Virus record (IMG/VR): IMGVR_UViG_3300027413_000007
Coordinates: 1 to 64,000 of that record
Reading direction: 5' to 3' (one strand)
Origin: a virus
DNA length: 64,000 bases
The notes beneath the pieces are model-generated. The model had not been told where the DNA came from. It ran no database searches and saw only the letters and a program-made list of their open reading frames with translations. Made by a program: the position numbers and the translations under genes. Positions 36,480 to 46,693 of this stretch are shown here, in pieces (position 1 is the stretch's first letter; every line of letters starts with the position of its first letter).

Positions 36480-38324
36480 TTAGTAACCTAACACTATATT
36501 AGTATCTTGATAATCGATATTAACACCAACTGTTAGATTATTTTCAGATACACTTAATACGTAATTTCTAAGAGGTTTAATTACTGTTTGATCTTGAGGA
36601 ATAGCTTTAATTTTGACAGAACCTGATCCATCTATAATGGCTCTTGGTGCAAATCCGTTTAACTGGACTAAACCGCTTTGCGGAAAATATGTTCCTAAAG
36701 TATCTACTATTACCGAACTATTTGCATCAACAATTTGAAGTACAGTAGTACCTAGTTGATTTCTTATTCTCGCAATAATGTTATTATCACCATACGTAAA
36801 TGTGCTTGATTCAATACTATATCTATCCTCAGATGGATTTTCCAGTCGCACCGGAAAATATAATTTATACGAATCTTCTAAATTGAGTGTTGGCTGAAAG
36901 CTTATTTGAAGTTTAACATTCATACTAGAAGAAAGAACAGATGGGTCATAAGCATCGATCTTTGTTAACAATGATGATCTTCTAAAAGTTTTACCAAATC
37001 CAGCTAATAGTGTATCAAAATGTGTTTTAATAAGATTTTTTGTTCTAGCTTCGATATTACCTGACTTTAATCCAGTAAGATTAGGGTCCCATTGAATATT
37101 TGCATCGATTAAAAAATCAAGAGAAACTGGCTCTACAAATTTTGTACTTATAGCCATAATGGCAAGATTGTTGGTGTATATATTAACTATATTCGACTTT
37201 ATATTTATTTTTTCTTCTTCAGTTACACCAGATCCATAATCTAAGCTGATATATACACAACCATAATCAACTGGAATATTATCTTGACTTCCCCAGGCTG
37301 CAACTGATTGAATAGCTGGGAAATTAGCTTTAATCATTGATTCGTAATCTAAAGCAGTAACAAGTCTTTGTTGTGTACTAAAAGCAACAGGTGCCAACTG
37401 CTTTATAGTGTCAATAGATTGTAAATTAGATCCACTAATTGATTTTGAAAGTGGTATTACATTTACTGGATAGCTTGTGCCTAATATAGATATTTGATTA
37501 TTTGCGGTAAATGCAATTCCTCCATTACCAGCTTCGCCTGCTGTACTTAAATAGCTCACAACAATCTTATTACCAGCTGTCGGTGATTTGCCAAAAGTTA
37601 CTCCATCGCCAAAATTAATTTCATAAAAACCATTTGGCGTTTCTCTTATCGTATAATACGTTGAAGTAGAATCGACTGTAACAGCTCTATCTAATTCAGT
37701 ATAAGTTTCATAAGATGCAGATGTTGTAGAATTATATACTGTTACACTAGCGGTTTTAACGTCGATATTTTTATCTGGAATAACATATACTTGTCTATCT
37801 GTAGTTGCTCCTACTATAAATGTCTTATTAGTAACTTTACCTTCATAGGCAATAATTTCAGACGCACCAGTAGATGAATTAAAAGTATAAACTCCGTTAG
37901 ATTCTACACCAGTGTATCTTTGTCTAGTATGAAATTCATACGAATTCCCATCAATAGTAGTACTAAATGTAAATCCAGGTGGAAGAAGAATAGATGTAGG
38001 ACGGTTAGCTACTAATCCAGTATTAACCGTAGCTTTTAAAGCTACTCTTGAAGATGTTTTAGAAGCAATATCTAGACCTAGCATTTCAGCATGAGATACT
38101 ACAGAAGGTCTTAATTGAGCAGTATTTAAAAATGATTCGTTTAACGCAAAATTAGCAATAAGACCGTTATAATGCGTGTTATATGCTAACACATCTAGTA
38201 TGTTACTTAAACCAGAAGCTTCAAAGTCATAGTCAGTAAACTCTGATTTTTCTTTAAAAAATGTCTTAAGAGCACTTTTTATATTTTCAAAATCAAGTTG
38301 GGTTGATGTAATATTTGTTGCCAT
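36480..38324 (-). CDS. 6: Baseplate wedge subunit gp6 (baseplate J-like)
   Basis: This 614-residue protein is close to T4 gp6 in length (660). Its N-terminus has DFENIKSALKTFFKEKSEFTD and NILDVLAYNTHYNGLIANFALNESFL, and the core has the baseplate J-like pattern (YEINFGDGVTFGKSP, IKQLAPVAFSTQQRLVTALDYE). gp6 forms the ring that joins the wedges. It starts immediately after the gp25 stop (about 1 nt away), a T4-like gene pairing. Confidence 0.85.
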   Translation of the reverse strand: MATNITSTQLDFENIKSALKTFFKEKSEFTDYDFEASGLSNILDVLAYNTHYNGLIANFALNESFLNTAQLRPSVVSHAEMLGLDIASKTSSRVALKATVNTGLVANRPTSILLPPGFTFSTTIDGNSYEFHTRQRYTGVESNGVYTFNSSTGASEIIAYEGKVTNKTFIVGATTDRQVYVIPDKNIDVKTASVTVYNSTTSASYETYTELDRAVTVDSTSTYYTIRETPNGFYEINFGDGVTFGKSPTAGNKIVVSYLSTAGEAGNGGIAFTANNQISILGTSYPVNVIPLSKSISGSNLQSIDTIKQLAPVAFSTQQRLVTALDYESMIKANFPAIQSVAAWGSQDNIPVDYGCVYISLDYGSGVTEEEKINIKSNIVNIYTNNLAIMAISTKFVEPVSLDFLIDANIQWDPNLTGLKSGNIEARTKNLIKTHFDTLLAGFGKTFRRSSLLTKIDAYDPSVLSSSMNVKLQISFQPTLNLEDSYKLYFPVRLENPSEDRYSIESSTFTYGDNNIIARIRNQLGTTVLQIVDANSSVIVDTLGTYFPQSGLVQLNGFAPRAIIDGSGSVKIKAIPQDQTVIKPLRNYVLSVSENNLTVGVNIDYQDTNIVLGY

Positions 38325-38768
38325 TTATCTTAACCTTGCTACTGAAGTTTCTATAACTTCTATTGTTCCTGTAGATAATACTAAAAACTCTATTCTACAA
38401 AAAATGTTATTTAAATCGGGTCGAATCGTAGATTGAACATTTAATATTTTTGCTCTCGGTTCCCAGTTTTTTACTGCCATTGCGACTTCTTGGTTAATAT
38501 CATCTTCTAACAAATCATCAGCTAATTCAAAAAGCAATCCAGTCAGATCAGCACCAAAAGAGTGCTGAAAAGGTTTTTCAAATTTGTTAGTCATTAATAA
38601 ATTTTTTACAGCCTGTTTAACTGCAGCTGCTTCTGTTTTTTTAAAAATATCACCATTAGTTTTTAAGTTAAACAATAGATTAATGTCTTTACTCTCTCGA
38701 ATACCAGAAGTGATAATACCTGCAGTTGAAAGATTTCCATCTTCTGTTGAGAATGCTCTTGTTACCAT
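38325..38768 (-). CDS. 25: Baseplate wedge subunit gp25
   Basis: This 147-residue protein matches T4 gp25 in size (132) and has the gp25/W-like features: DINLLFNLKTNGDIFKKTEAAAVKQAVKNLL and the conserved GADLTGLLFELADDLLEDDI, then VKNWEPRAKILNV, where the EPR motif is the family hallmark. gp25 binds the wedge core next to gp6 and the sheath. A TATAAATA box sits 27 nt upstream of the ATG, so it heads a late transcript for the gp25-gp6-gp7-like genes. Confidence 0.87.
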   Translation of the reverse strand: MVTRAFSTEDGNLSTAGIITSGIRESKDINLLFNLKTNGDIFKKTEAAAVKQAVKNLLMTNKFEKPFQHSFGADLTGLLFELADDLLEDDINQEVAMAVKNWEPRAKILNVQSTIRPDLNNIFCRIEFLVLSTGTIEVIETSVARLR

Positions 38769-38794
38769 TTTATTCTATCTTCTATTGTTTATTC

Positions 38795-38802
38795 TATTTA
38801 TA
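38795..38802 (-). promoter_or_regulatory. T4-type late promoter box before gp25
   Basis: TATAAATA on the minus strand lies 27 nt upstream of the gp25 start codon, in the intergenic gap. Confidence 0.65.
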
Positions 38803-38823
38803 CATTTATTTGTTAATTATTTG

Positions 38824-41800
38824 TTATTTTAAACTCCAATTAAGGCTTCCTCGGCCTTGCGATGCCGGCACTATAGAATCCTCTAGCCCCACTCTAATAG
38901 CCATATACATTGGTCGATCAGCTGAAATTGCTCTGCTTACATAAACTCTATATTTAATAGGACCATGGAAGTCACGTTCATTATATCCGACTTGTTTAAA
39001 GAATTCCTTTTCGCCTTCAACATCATGGAATATTAGAGTACTTCCTGGAGCATGTTTTCCAGCTTTTGCTGCTGCAGTTAATTCGTCAATGCTTCCATAT
39101 GTGCCATTCGGTAGTTTTGTTTTTGTCCCGGCTTTCTTCGGTTCTGGTTCCTTAACAACTTTTGGAGTTTCTTTTTCTTTAACTATTTCAGCTTTTGTTT
39201 CAGCTGTTTTATATATTTCGTTTGATCGAGGAGCTGGAATCGATCCGCCTTCTTCATCTCTCATTGTAAATAGACTTGCATCTTTATAAATGTTAAAATC
39301 TCCTCCCCAACCCAATCCAAAAGATCTAGCAATTTCTGCAATGGCGTCTGGAAAATCATGAACAAGAGTAGTACCCTTTAAATTCTGAGAAGCATTAATG
39401 TTTATACCTAAACCAGACGCATTAGAAGTCCATAAATCCTCTCCTTTGTATTCATCAGGAAGATTTGAATATCTCTGCGTAGTTGTAGAATATCCTTCTA
39501 ATGTTTTAATTGTATAATTATATTCTGGCCCTTCAAGTTTGTTAATAAATCCTTGAAGATTATCCCATACTACAGCTGATACCATGGCATAAAACCCGCT
39601 TTTAGTTTTAATTTTCTTTAACCCTTCCTCAGTAATAGCTGGAGCTGTTATATCTTCTAATTCAATTGCTCCTGTTTCACTTAAAGTTATTTCAATTAAA
39701 TCTTTAGCTGATTGCAACTCATCATTAAAAATAGTTTCTAGCTCTTGTTTAAATGTAATTTTATAATTCTGTGGTATTTCTGGCATAGTAACTATAATTG
39801 AACAATATAATATTTTTTCTCCATTTGATAATTCATCTACTTCATATGTATCGTAAGATAATATTAATTTATCAAATTCTGCATTGTCTTTTAAATAACT
39901 AGCTAAGTCAAAAGTTACATCAGGAGACAGCTCACCAGTTCTACCATTTCTAACTTCAAATGCAACTACCCTACCAGTACTTGATAATTTTGTAATAGAG
40001 TCTTCTGGGGCGGATTTGTCACTTGGCCCTAATTTTTGGACACCCTCAACTATTTTTACATTAAATCCATCCATAAATTTAGGAGCTTTTACTAATTTTA
40101 ATAGCTTAACACTACCAACTAAATTCCTTGCTACTCTATGTCTTTCAATCTGACTCATATGATTCATTGTTTCAGAATTTGGAAAGAATTTTGCGATTGG
40201 TACGCCAGCTGAAAGAAGAGTTCCCATTTTAATAGTTTTAATATGGTTTGGATTATATTGTGCTTCAGGTACAATAAATTTAATTTGTTTTTTAGATGTA
40301 TCGCTCGCTTTATATCTAGAAATTATGGTGGTAGGATCAACCGCACCGATGACTTGCCCTCCCATTCTAGATTGAGTTTTCTTTCCGACTATACGATCTA
40401 TATGTGGAGGAACTTTTTCAGTATATGAAGAAGACAATACCCCAGCCGCGATTTGCTCTTGAGTAAACGATAAATTATTTTTATTTGCTGGATTACGCAT
40501 TTTAATTCTTATTTCAGCTGTAGTGAGAGGTTTCTCTGTAACTCCTGCTGTTGTAACGGTTTTATCCATATAATTATAGATTCCATCATCTTCATCTACA
40601 AAAACTGATTGTACCATATACGCAGATTTATCTAAGAATATAGAAGAAGTAGTTGCGGTTGGTAATGGCTTTAAATTATCTAATCCACTTGGCCCATAAT
40701 CGCTCGCAGCGTCTGTTGGCCATTTCTTTGGTCCCTTTGTAGTATTTGGCGGAATGTCAGCAGTTGTATCTGTTGCGGCTGAATAACCATATCCTGAACC
40801 AGCGTGTGCGCCAGACGAAGGATGAAGGCCAGCTTGGTTTGATATCATTGCCTGAGTGGCCGTGCCTTGTAAATCACCGTATACAACTGGAATATTCATA
40901 TGACCTGTTGTCACTTGAGTATCATTATAGATAGTTGCAGTTGTTACATTGTCAATTGCATTTATTGAATGGCCAGTAAACATATTATAATTATACATTA
41001 CAATATTCTCACCACCAATAGTTCCAGTATTACCTGTAGCAGTCAAATCCTGAGCAACAATATTGATATTAGGAGAACTTAAAGATATTTCAGTTTGTGA
41101 TGTAAGAGTTGTAGATCCTTTGTGATTATAATCTGCTTCACCTCTCACAACAAACTCATAATCTGCTTTTACTGAAGTGCTTAGTTTTCCAAGAAATGTA
41201 TTTGTAACATCTTTTAATACAGTAGTACTTTTTACTTTTTGAATAGTTTCAGCCATCATGCCAATAATTCGTTTAGTATAAGACCCAAAGACGTTTACGA
41301 TCCAATGACCTCCAACTTTTAGATTATAATTTCCTCCAACATCAAGATTAAAATCTCCACCGATATTCATATTTAAGTCACCTGAATAAGTAAGATTGCC
41401 ATTTCCTTCTGTAAATAGATGATGATTACCAGTTATCAAATCTACTCTATTACCTCTTGCATTAACAATAATAGAGCCATCTGGTTTCATTTCAACTCCG
41501 GCGCCTGACATATGCTTAAGTAGAATTCTTTCGCTGCCTATAGTATCATCATAAAGAATCACATGGCCTTTCGGTGTTGTCTTAATTGATACTTCAGTTG
41601 CAGAAGATGGAACTTCATGTACAAGAGATATATCTTCACGACCTACTGTAACAGCAACGTCTGTTTCTAGGTTATGAATTGTTTCTCCTCTTGTACTTTT
41701 TTCCGTTCCTGGTTGATAAAAATATTCAGATCGAGGTAATTCTCCGGCTGGATCTTCAAATCCAGTACCTAAAGTTTTACCTTGTAATGTCGCTTGTCTA

Positions 41801-41841
41801 TTCTTATCGATTAGAGTATCAAGATCTGATCTTAAACTCAT
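38824..41841 (-). CDS. gp5 C-terminal-like baseplate spike/needle protein
   Basis: This 1005-residue protein has the T4 gp5 C-terminal beta-helix needle style: DVAVTVGREDISLVHEVPSS and KTTPKGHVILYDDTIGSERI, then a valine/glycine octapeptide-like run near residues ~150-180 (NMNIGGDFNLDVGG, NLKVGGHWIVNVFGSY). The C-terminal two thirds are unrecognised. I place the start at the ATG at 41841 (MSLRSDLD), which overlaps the stop of the amidase gene as ATGA and has a GGGGGAG ribosome-binding site; an in-frame TTG at 41856 is less likely. It follows the OB/lysozyme and amidase genes, so together these three replace one T4 gp5. Confidence 0.7.
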   Translation of the reverse strand: MSLRSDLDTLIDKNRQATLQGKTLGTGFEDPAGELPRSEYFYQPGTEKSTRGETIHNLETDVAVTVGREDISLVHEVPSSATEVSIKTTPKGHVILYDDTIGSERILLKHMSGAGVEMKPDGSIIVNARGNRVDLITGNHHLFTEGNGNLTYSGDLNMNIGGDFNLDVGGNYNLKVGGHWIVNVFGSYTKRIIGMMAETIQKVKSTTVLKDVTNTFLGKLSTSVKADYEFVVRGEADYNHKGSTTLTSQTEISLSSPNINIVAQDLTATGNTGTIGGENIVMYNYNMFTGHSINAIDNVTTATIYNDTQVTTGHMNIPVVYGDLQGTATQAMISNQAGLHPSSGAHAGSGYGYSAATDTTADIPPNTTKGPKKWPTDAASDYGPSGLDNLKPLPTATTSSIFLDKSAYMVQSVFVDEDDGIYNYMDKTVTTAGVTEKPLTTAEIRIKMRNPANKNNLSFTQEQIAAGVLSSSYTEKVPPHIDRIVGKKTQSRMGGQVIGAVDPTTIISRYKASDTSKKQIKFIVPEAQYNPNHIKTIKMGTLLSAGVPIAKFFPNSETMNHMSQIERHRVARNLVGSVKLLKLVKAPKFMDGFNVKIVEGVQKLGPSDKSAPEDSITKLSSTGRVVAFEVRNGRTGELSPDVTFDLASYLKDNAEFDKLILSYDTYEVDELSNGEKILYCSIIVTMPEIPQNYKITFKQELETIFNDELQSAKDLIEITLSETGAIELEDITAPAITEEGLKKIKTKSGFYAMVSAVVWDNLQGFINKLEGPEYNYTIKTLEGYSTTTQRYSNLPDEYKGEDLWTSNASGLGININASQNLKGTTLVHDFPDAIAEIARSFGLGWGGDFNIYKDASLFTMRDEEGGSIPAPRSNEIYKTAETKAEIVKEKETPKVVKEPEPKKAGTKTKLPNGTYGSIDELTAAAKAGKHAPGSTLIFHDVEGEKEFFKQVGYNERDFHGPIKYRVYVSRAISADRPMYMAIRVGLEDSIVPASQGRGSLNWSLK

Positions 41842-44075
41842 GCGCCGCTCCCCCAAAATTTAAAGTCATCTACAGTCTCAATTACTTTTCCAGCTTTATC
41901 TTTAATTTCAGTAGCAGCATTAGTAGCGTCTTCAAGATTTAAGCCCTGTTTTAAATAATCTCCTACACTTTGATTATTTACACCGACTCTCAATACCTCA
42001 TCTGGAATAACATCAAACGATTTTATAACGTCTCCGGCTTTTAATTTTTTGTCATTAAGAAGACTTACAATTTCATCATATCCATGAACTGCAACTGGAA
42101 TTTTTTCTGGAAGAGGTATCGCGGTTTTTACTTGTTCTTTATCTACTACATTCGGTGAGACCGCTGGCGCCGGTGTAGGAATAACATTTGGAGCATTATA
42201 CAGTGTCAGAGCATCTGATGCCATAGGCGATTCTCCAACTAAAGCATCCTGATCCATTGCTGGAAGACTAGGATCTGTTTGATTAGTTTTCTTATATCTA
42301 TTTTTTAAATAACTACCTACATCGAATCCAGGATCTAATTCTTGATCTTGCAATTCGTTATGACCGAATATACTGCAACCTGGCCAAATAGTATAAAATG
42401 CTTTACACATCATATCAAATGAAATATATTGTGATGATGTCAACGATTCTCTTCCATACACCCAGTTCTCTTTTTTTTCTGAGGAATATGAATTCAATCC
42501 TCCTATAAATGCAATACCAATGCTGTATTTATCGTGACCCGGAGCGTGTTCTCCTTCTATATATACCGGCCGTCCTCTTTCTATTTGTCCATTCTTTTTT
42601 ATGATATAATGATAAGAGCATCCTTGATGATTTAATGCTATTGATCTAGCATGAACTTCCGCTGCTCCGGCATGTGCCTGATCTAAAAAATGACTAGACC
42701 AATGAACAATCATTTCTGTAATTTCTCTTTTAACACTATTAAATTCAGCCACTAATTCGTCGTATGTATTCACTCGAGTAAATGCATATTCACCTGGATT
42801 TTCAACTTTTCTAGAATTATCAGATATAGTTGTTTTATTTCCATCCCAATTCGAAGCTGCTTGTCCTATATCACTTTGCGGTGCTGACAACGGAGGAGCA
42901 TCATTATCATCAGTTTCTACATTGGTAGAAAGATCTGTTGTAAGACTATTAACTTTGTTTTCTATATCACTAATAGATATTCCTAATTGTGATTCAATAA
43001 TAGCTCTTGACTGTGCAGGATCCATTCCTGGAATAGTAATTTGACCAGTATCTGGATTTACATATGGAACAATATTAGAACCAAAAGTTGTAACTTCACC
43101 AGTATTAGGATTTTTCCACGGTACAATTTTACCATCCTTAGCGCTTTTGATTATAGATGCTTTATTAATATCGTTAATAACTTTTGTAAAATTTTCTTCT
43201 TTTAGATCTTTTACGGATTGAATCGTGTTTTCAATTGATAAAACCGAACCAGCTAAATCTTGAATACCTCTTTTTATATGATTTTCTGCAGATAGTTTTG
43301 CATTTTGAATTACTCCAAGTTTCGCATTTATATTATTGTCAACATCAGTAACAGTCTTTAAAATTTGATCTACACCTTTTATTGATATATCTAAATCTAC
43401 ATTCAAAGCAGAAGATATTCCACCTAGACCACTAGTTAGACCCTTTAGTTGTGTAGGAATTGATGTTAATCTATTCAAATTGCCTGTTAAATTTGTTTCA
43501 AGCCCATCTGCTAAGGCTTCTAATTTAGCTACCTTATCAAGACTATCTTTTGCAGCACTAAGCAATTCAGTTGGAACAATACCCTTCATTATGTCGTCAA
43601 ATTTTGGAAGTGATCCTGTAATTTTATTAATATTCGATTGAATAGAAGCTGGTGTTCCAAGCAATTTATTAGCTTTCTTTATACCAGCTCTTATATCCGC
43701 ATTTTCTGTTTTTGGAATACCAACAAATCCAGTATCAGGATTAGTCCAAGGTCGTGCGCTCATTTGCTGAACAATTTCAGCTTCTGCTGCAGTTAAAGAC
43801 TTATTCATCTTATCTTCAAGACCTGGCATTTTATTTGTTAGTTCTACAATAGGAGCTACAGCAATAAGATTAGCTATACTTTCTTTAGCTTCAGGTAAAG
43901 ATTCAGTAACTGATTTAATTCCGTTAATACTATTTCCAACTTTATTTAATAGCATTTTAGTATCATTTAGCGATTTAAGGCCTTTACCAACGATGTCTAC
44001 TTTTGAAGTCAGATTTTCGAAATCTAAAGTACCTCTTACGTTACTTAGTTTTGAATTTAAATTCTTAATATCCAC
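41838..44075 (-). CDS. Baseplate/tail protein with N-acetylmuramoyl-L-alanine amidase domain
   Basis: This 745-residue protein has an N-terminal ~430 residues that are helical and repetitive (LNSKLSNVRGTLDFEN, SLTTDLSTNVETDDND), like a tail-associated scaffold. Residues ~433-600 form an amidase_2/PGRP-like domain: MIVHWSSHFLDQAH, YHYIIKKNGQIERGRP, GEHAPGHDKYSIGIAFIGG, FDMMCKAFY and FGHNELQDQELDPGFDV, with the His residues expected of zinc ligands. It probably cuts peptidoglycan at stem-peptide attachment during infection. The start codon is GTG with a strong AAGGAGAG site. It precedes the gp5-like needle protein with ATGA overlap. Confidence 0.75.
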   Translation of the reverse strand: MDIKNLNSKLSNVRGTLDFENLTSKVDIVGKGLKSLNDTKMLLNKVGNSINGIKSVTESLPEAKESIANLIAVAPIVELTNKMPGLEDKMNKSLTAAEAEIVQQMSARPWTNPDTGFVGIPKTENADIRAGIKKANKLLGTPASIQSNINKITGSLPKFDDIMKGIVPTELLSAAKDSLDKVAKLEALADGLETNLTGNLNRLTSIPTQLKGLTSGLGGISSALNVDLDISIKGVDQILKTVTDVDNNINAKLGVIQNAKLSAENHIKRGIQDLAGSVLSIENTIQSVKDLKEENFTKVINDINKASIIKSAKDGKIVPWKNPNTGEVTTFGSNIVPYVNPDTGQITIPGMDPAQSRAIIESQLGISISDIENKVNSLTTDLSTNVETDDNDAPPLSAPQSDIGQAASNWDGNKTTISDNSRKVENPGEYAFTRVNTYDELVAEFNSVKREITEMIVHWSSHFLDQAHAGAAEVHARSIALNHQGCSYHYIIKKNGQIERGRPVYIEGEHAPGHDKYSIGIAFIGGLNSYSSEKKENWVYGRESLTSSQYISFDMMCKAFYTIWPGCSIFGHNELQDQELDPGFDVGSYLKNRYKKTNQTDPSLPAMDQDALVGESPMASDALTLYNAPNVIPTPAPAVSPNVVDKEQVKTAIPLPEKIPVAVHGYDEIVSLLNDKKLKAGDVIKSFDVIPDEVLRVGVNNQSVGDYLKQGLNLEDATNAATEIKDKAGKVIETVDDFKFWGSGA

Positions 44076-44087
44076 AATCAGCTCTCC

Positions 44088-45197
44088 TTATGAACTACCA
44101 CTAACAAATCTACGATGATAAACTTTAGCCCATTTAATTCTTTCTCTTAAAGACTTTGACCAATATCTTCGCCCACCGCTATTTTTACTCGTGCCGCCAG
44201 CTGTATATGGACATGAACCAAATTCTCCACCATATTTTATGAACTTAAACGAAGGTCTTTCAAAGAATCTACACACGCTATAAGCAGTATTTGCTACATC
44301 ACTGCCACATGAATTTATATGTCCCCAAGCACTTTTCTCATTATATTGACCGCTATCTGTACATTCGTGCCATATAAATCGGGCCTGTGCATCCAAACTT
44401 TGCCACGGTAAATTCATTTTTTCAGAAAATAATATTAAATTTTCCCAACGTTGACCCCTCCATTGACACAAACCAAATGCAGGAAGTCCAACATCATCAG
44501 GATTAATTATTTCGTTCCATGGCCCGCTTTTAAAAAATACTGACTGACCTTCATAGCTACTCTGATATTGGTGTGATTTTGATGCTTTTGTTACAGTATA
44601 AACTCCTCTATAATCTCGTCCACCACCTGGTCCAGATTCTATTCTAATATTTCCCATGAATCCACAGACTTGAGCTGGTTGCATAAAATTACTTAAAGCA
44701 GTAAATAGTTTTTCTTCTGTTCCATTTCCTGGCATAGCTTTAGCAATTGCTTCTATCTCAGCTGAATTCGCTTGAGTTGAAACTCCATCACCTTTAGAAT
44801 ATTTTCCTTCAGATCTAACTGCAACATTTTCACCGCCATCAACTAATTGATTTTCTAAAGAAGGATCACTTGCTTGAATATATGACGGTAATTGTCTAGT
44901 AATATAGCTTCCAAGGACTAGAGGTATTTGTGATAACTTTCCGTCTAAAAACATACCATGCACCATCGCCCCGCGGCCTAATACACTGTTTTCACCATCA
45001 CCTGATATTCCAGGAGAAGTGACTGGAATTAAAGTTTGAGCCCAAGGTAAATCAACGTCAGCAATTTCTAAATTATCATGAATACCAAATATTCTAACTT
45101 GAACTCTTCCCATTCTTTTGGGGTCGTCATTTCTTCTAACCTTTCCAATAAAAAATCTTGGATCATCTCCCCAATACGCGCTCGATAAACTTTTCAT
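44088..45197 (-). CDS. 5: gp5 N-terminal-like hub protein: OB fold plus tail lysozyme domain
   Basis: This 369-residue protein has residues ~12-115 as the gp5 OB-fold domain that seats the spike on the hub (FFIGKVRRNDDPKRMGRVQVRIFGIH, LPWAQTLIPVTSPG, GAMVHGMFLDG). Residues ~150-340 resemble the phage tail lysozyme family (Phage_lysozyme2: ALSNFMQPAQVCGFMGNIRIESGPG, then FGLCQWRGQRWENLILFSEK), with the Glu in NIRIES a likely catalytic residue. T4 gp5 combines OB fold, lysozyme and needle in one chain; here the needle lies in a separate gene downstream. Confidence 0.78.
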   Translation of the reverse strand: MKSLSSAYWGDDPRFFIGKVRRNDDPKRMGRVQVRIFGIHDNLEIADVDLPWAQTLIPVTSPGISGDGENSVLGRGAMVHGMFLDGKLSQIPLVLGSYITRQLPSYIQASDPSLENQLVDGGENVAVRSEGKYSKGDGVSTQANSAEIEAIAKAMPGNGTEEKLFTALSNFMQPAQVCGFMGNIRIESGPGGGRDYRGVYTVTKASKSHQYQSSYEGQSVFFKSGPWNEIINPDDVGLPAFGLCQWRGQRWENLILFSEKMNLPWQSLDAQARFIWHECTDSGQYNEKSAWGHINSCGSDVANTAYSVCRFFERPSFKFIKYGGEFGSCPYTAGGTSKNSGGRRYWSKSLRERIKWAKVYHRRFVSGSS

Positions 45198-45204
45198 TTA
45201 AATC

Positions 45205-46686
45205 TTACCTTCTTCTATGACCTAATTTAATTAGGCCTAAAGTAGTGGAAAATGCTCCATCTCCAGCCGGACTAAAAGTGTGTTTAGCAGTGTGTATAAT
45301 ATAATCTCCAGATTTTTTTATATCTAACTCTTCATTATTTTCTGCTCTATGATGCATAGCATTCTTTTTAAATTCAACAGATATTTTATTACTTATAGAC
45401 ATATTTTTGTCTTTTGCTAAGAAATTTTTACCTGGAACTGTAATAGTTAATCCAGACTTATGTACATAAGTTCTTAATCCTAATGCTGTTACTTTTAAAT
45501 TATGCAAGTTTCCATCTTCACATTCGTTATAACCTCTAATATCATCTGGTAAACCACTAGATATTCCACTTTGAGAATGGCTAGTAGTAATATTTGTTAT
45601 AGTAGCTGCATTATATTGACCAATATTTTTACCTGCAAAAACCGCTTTGTCGTCATACACCGGAATATCTAATTCATTCATAATACCTAGCATTTTTGCT
45701 CTAGCAAACATTTCTCCTGGATTATGTTTTCTAACATGAATAGTGCCTTCAAACGTATCAATAAAATTATATGTAGCAGGGCCCAGACCTAGCATATTAT
45801 ACGTATTCTGACTTTCATTTTCTTTATACATATGACTTTTAATTAAAAATAATTTTTCAATAGGTTTTAAAGTTTGCGCTTTGGCTGCTATAGCTTCAGA
45901 ATATGTGTATGGAACTAGCCCAGTTCCTGGATTATTTAAAGAAGGTAATTCTAACATAGTTTCTAAATCTAAAAATCTAATTTTATCATCACCCATACTA
46001 GCATACACATAATATGGAAACCCATTCGTTGTCACACATCTATCACACAACCATTTTGCTGCTTCTAAAGGACCCATATTTGGAATAATAACTTTTAAGG
46101 ATCCGTCTATAACTGGTTCTCTATTTTTATTAAATAATAACTCATTACTTAAAAAATAATCAGCTCCACTATGAGTATATCTATCTAATTCACGTAGTAA
46201 ACTTTGTATTATATCAGTAGCAGTACTAGAAAATCCGCCGGCATTAAAACCTCCTCGGCTTTCGATGGCTTTAAAAATTTTATTTACACTCATTAAATTT
46301 GATTGATAAGCTCTTTCTTCTATTAAATGTAGTAACACAATTTCATTATTATCGTTACTTTTACCAGTGTTTGTTACTTTATTTACAATAAAACGTTTAG
46401 TAATAAAGTTTTGACCATTATCATCTAATCCATCACCGCCTAAAATTGTTATTTCAACTCTTTCAGTTCCTTGAAATGGAAATCTATCTCCTAAATTTTC
46501 ATTATCTAAAAATGCTAAATTTGCGGTTAAAAACGGATTTTCTAAAGATTCAAAAAAACTTATTTCGTTTATCATATTTTTAATATCATAACCTTCAGCA
46601 GCCCATTCATTCCAACGGTCTGCTGTTATCACAACTCTTTCGATAACGTATTCGTATGGATTGCTATATTTACTAATTTCTGCCAT
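45205..46686 (-). CDS. Baseplate hub subunit gp27-like
   Basis: This 493-residue protein begins MAEISKYSNPYEYVIERVVITADRWNEW and has FFESLENPFLTANLAFLDNENLGDRFPFQGTERVEITI, a pattern I associate with gp27-like tail hub proteins (T4 gp27 is 391 residues). Its position immediately upstream of the gp5-OB gene is the classical gp27-gp5 pairing for a hub trimer. Call is by order and motif; sequence similarity to T4 gp27 itself is not obvious by eye. Confidence 0.6.
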   Translation of the reverse strand: MAEISKYSNPYEYVIERVVITADRWNEWAAEGYDIKNMINEISFFESLENPFLTANLAFLDNENLGDRFPFQGTERVEITILGGDGLDDNGQNFITKRFIVNKVTNTGKSNDNNEIVLLHLIEERAYQSNLMSVNKIFKAIESRGGFNAGGFSSTATDIIQSLLRELDRYTHSGADYFLSNELLFNKNREPVIDGSLKVIIPNMGPLEAAKWLCDRCVTTNGFPYYVYASMGDDKIRFLDLETMLELPSLNNPGTGLVPYTYSEAIAAKAQTLKPIEKLFLIKSHMYKENESQNTYNMLGLGPATYNFIDTFEGTIHVRKHNPGEMFARAKMLGIMNELDIPVYDDKAVFAGKNIGQYNAATITNITTSHSQSGISSGLPDDIRGYNECEDGNLHNLKVTALGLRTYVHKSGLTITVPGKNFLAKDKNMSISNKISVEFKKNAMHHRAENNEELDIKKSGDYIIHTAKHTFSPAGDGAFSTTLGLIKLGHRRR

Positions 46687-46693
46687 TTGAAAA

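Noticed and set aside
41842-41856. TTG start for the needle-like protein 15 nt upstream of the ATG
   Set aside because: The ATG at 41841 overlaps the previous stop as ATGA and has a GGGGGAG site at the right distance, so the shorter frame is preferred. Similar shortened starts were chosen at 56740, 59913, 58629, 58349, 55078 and 60667.
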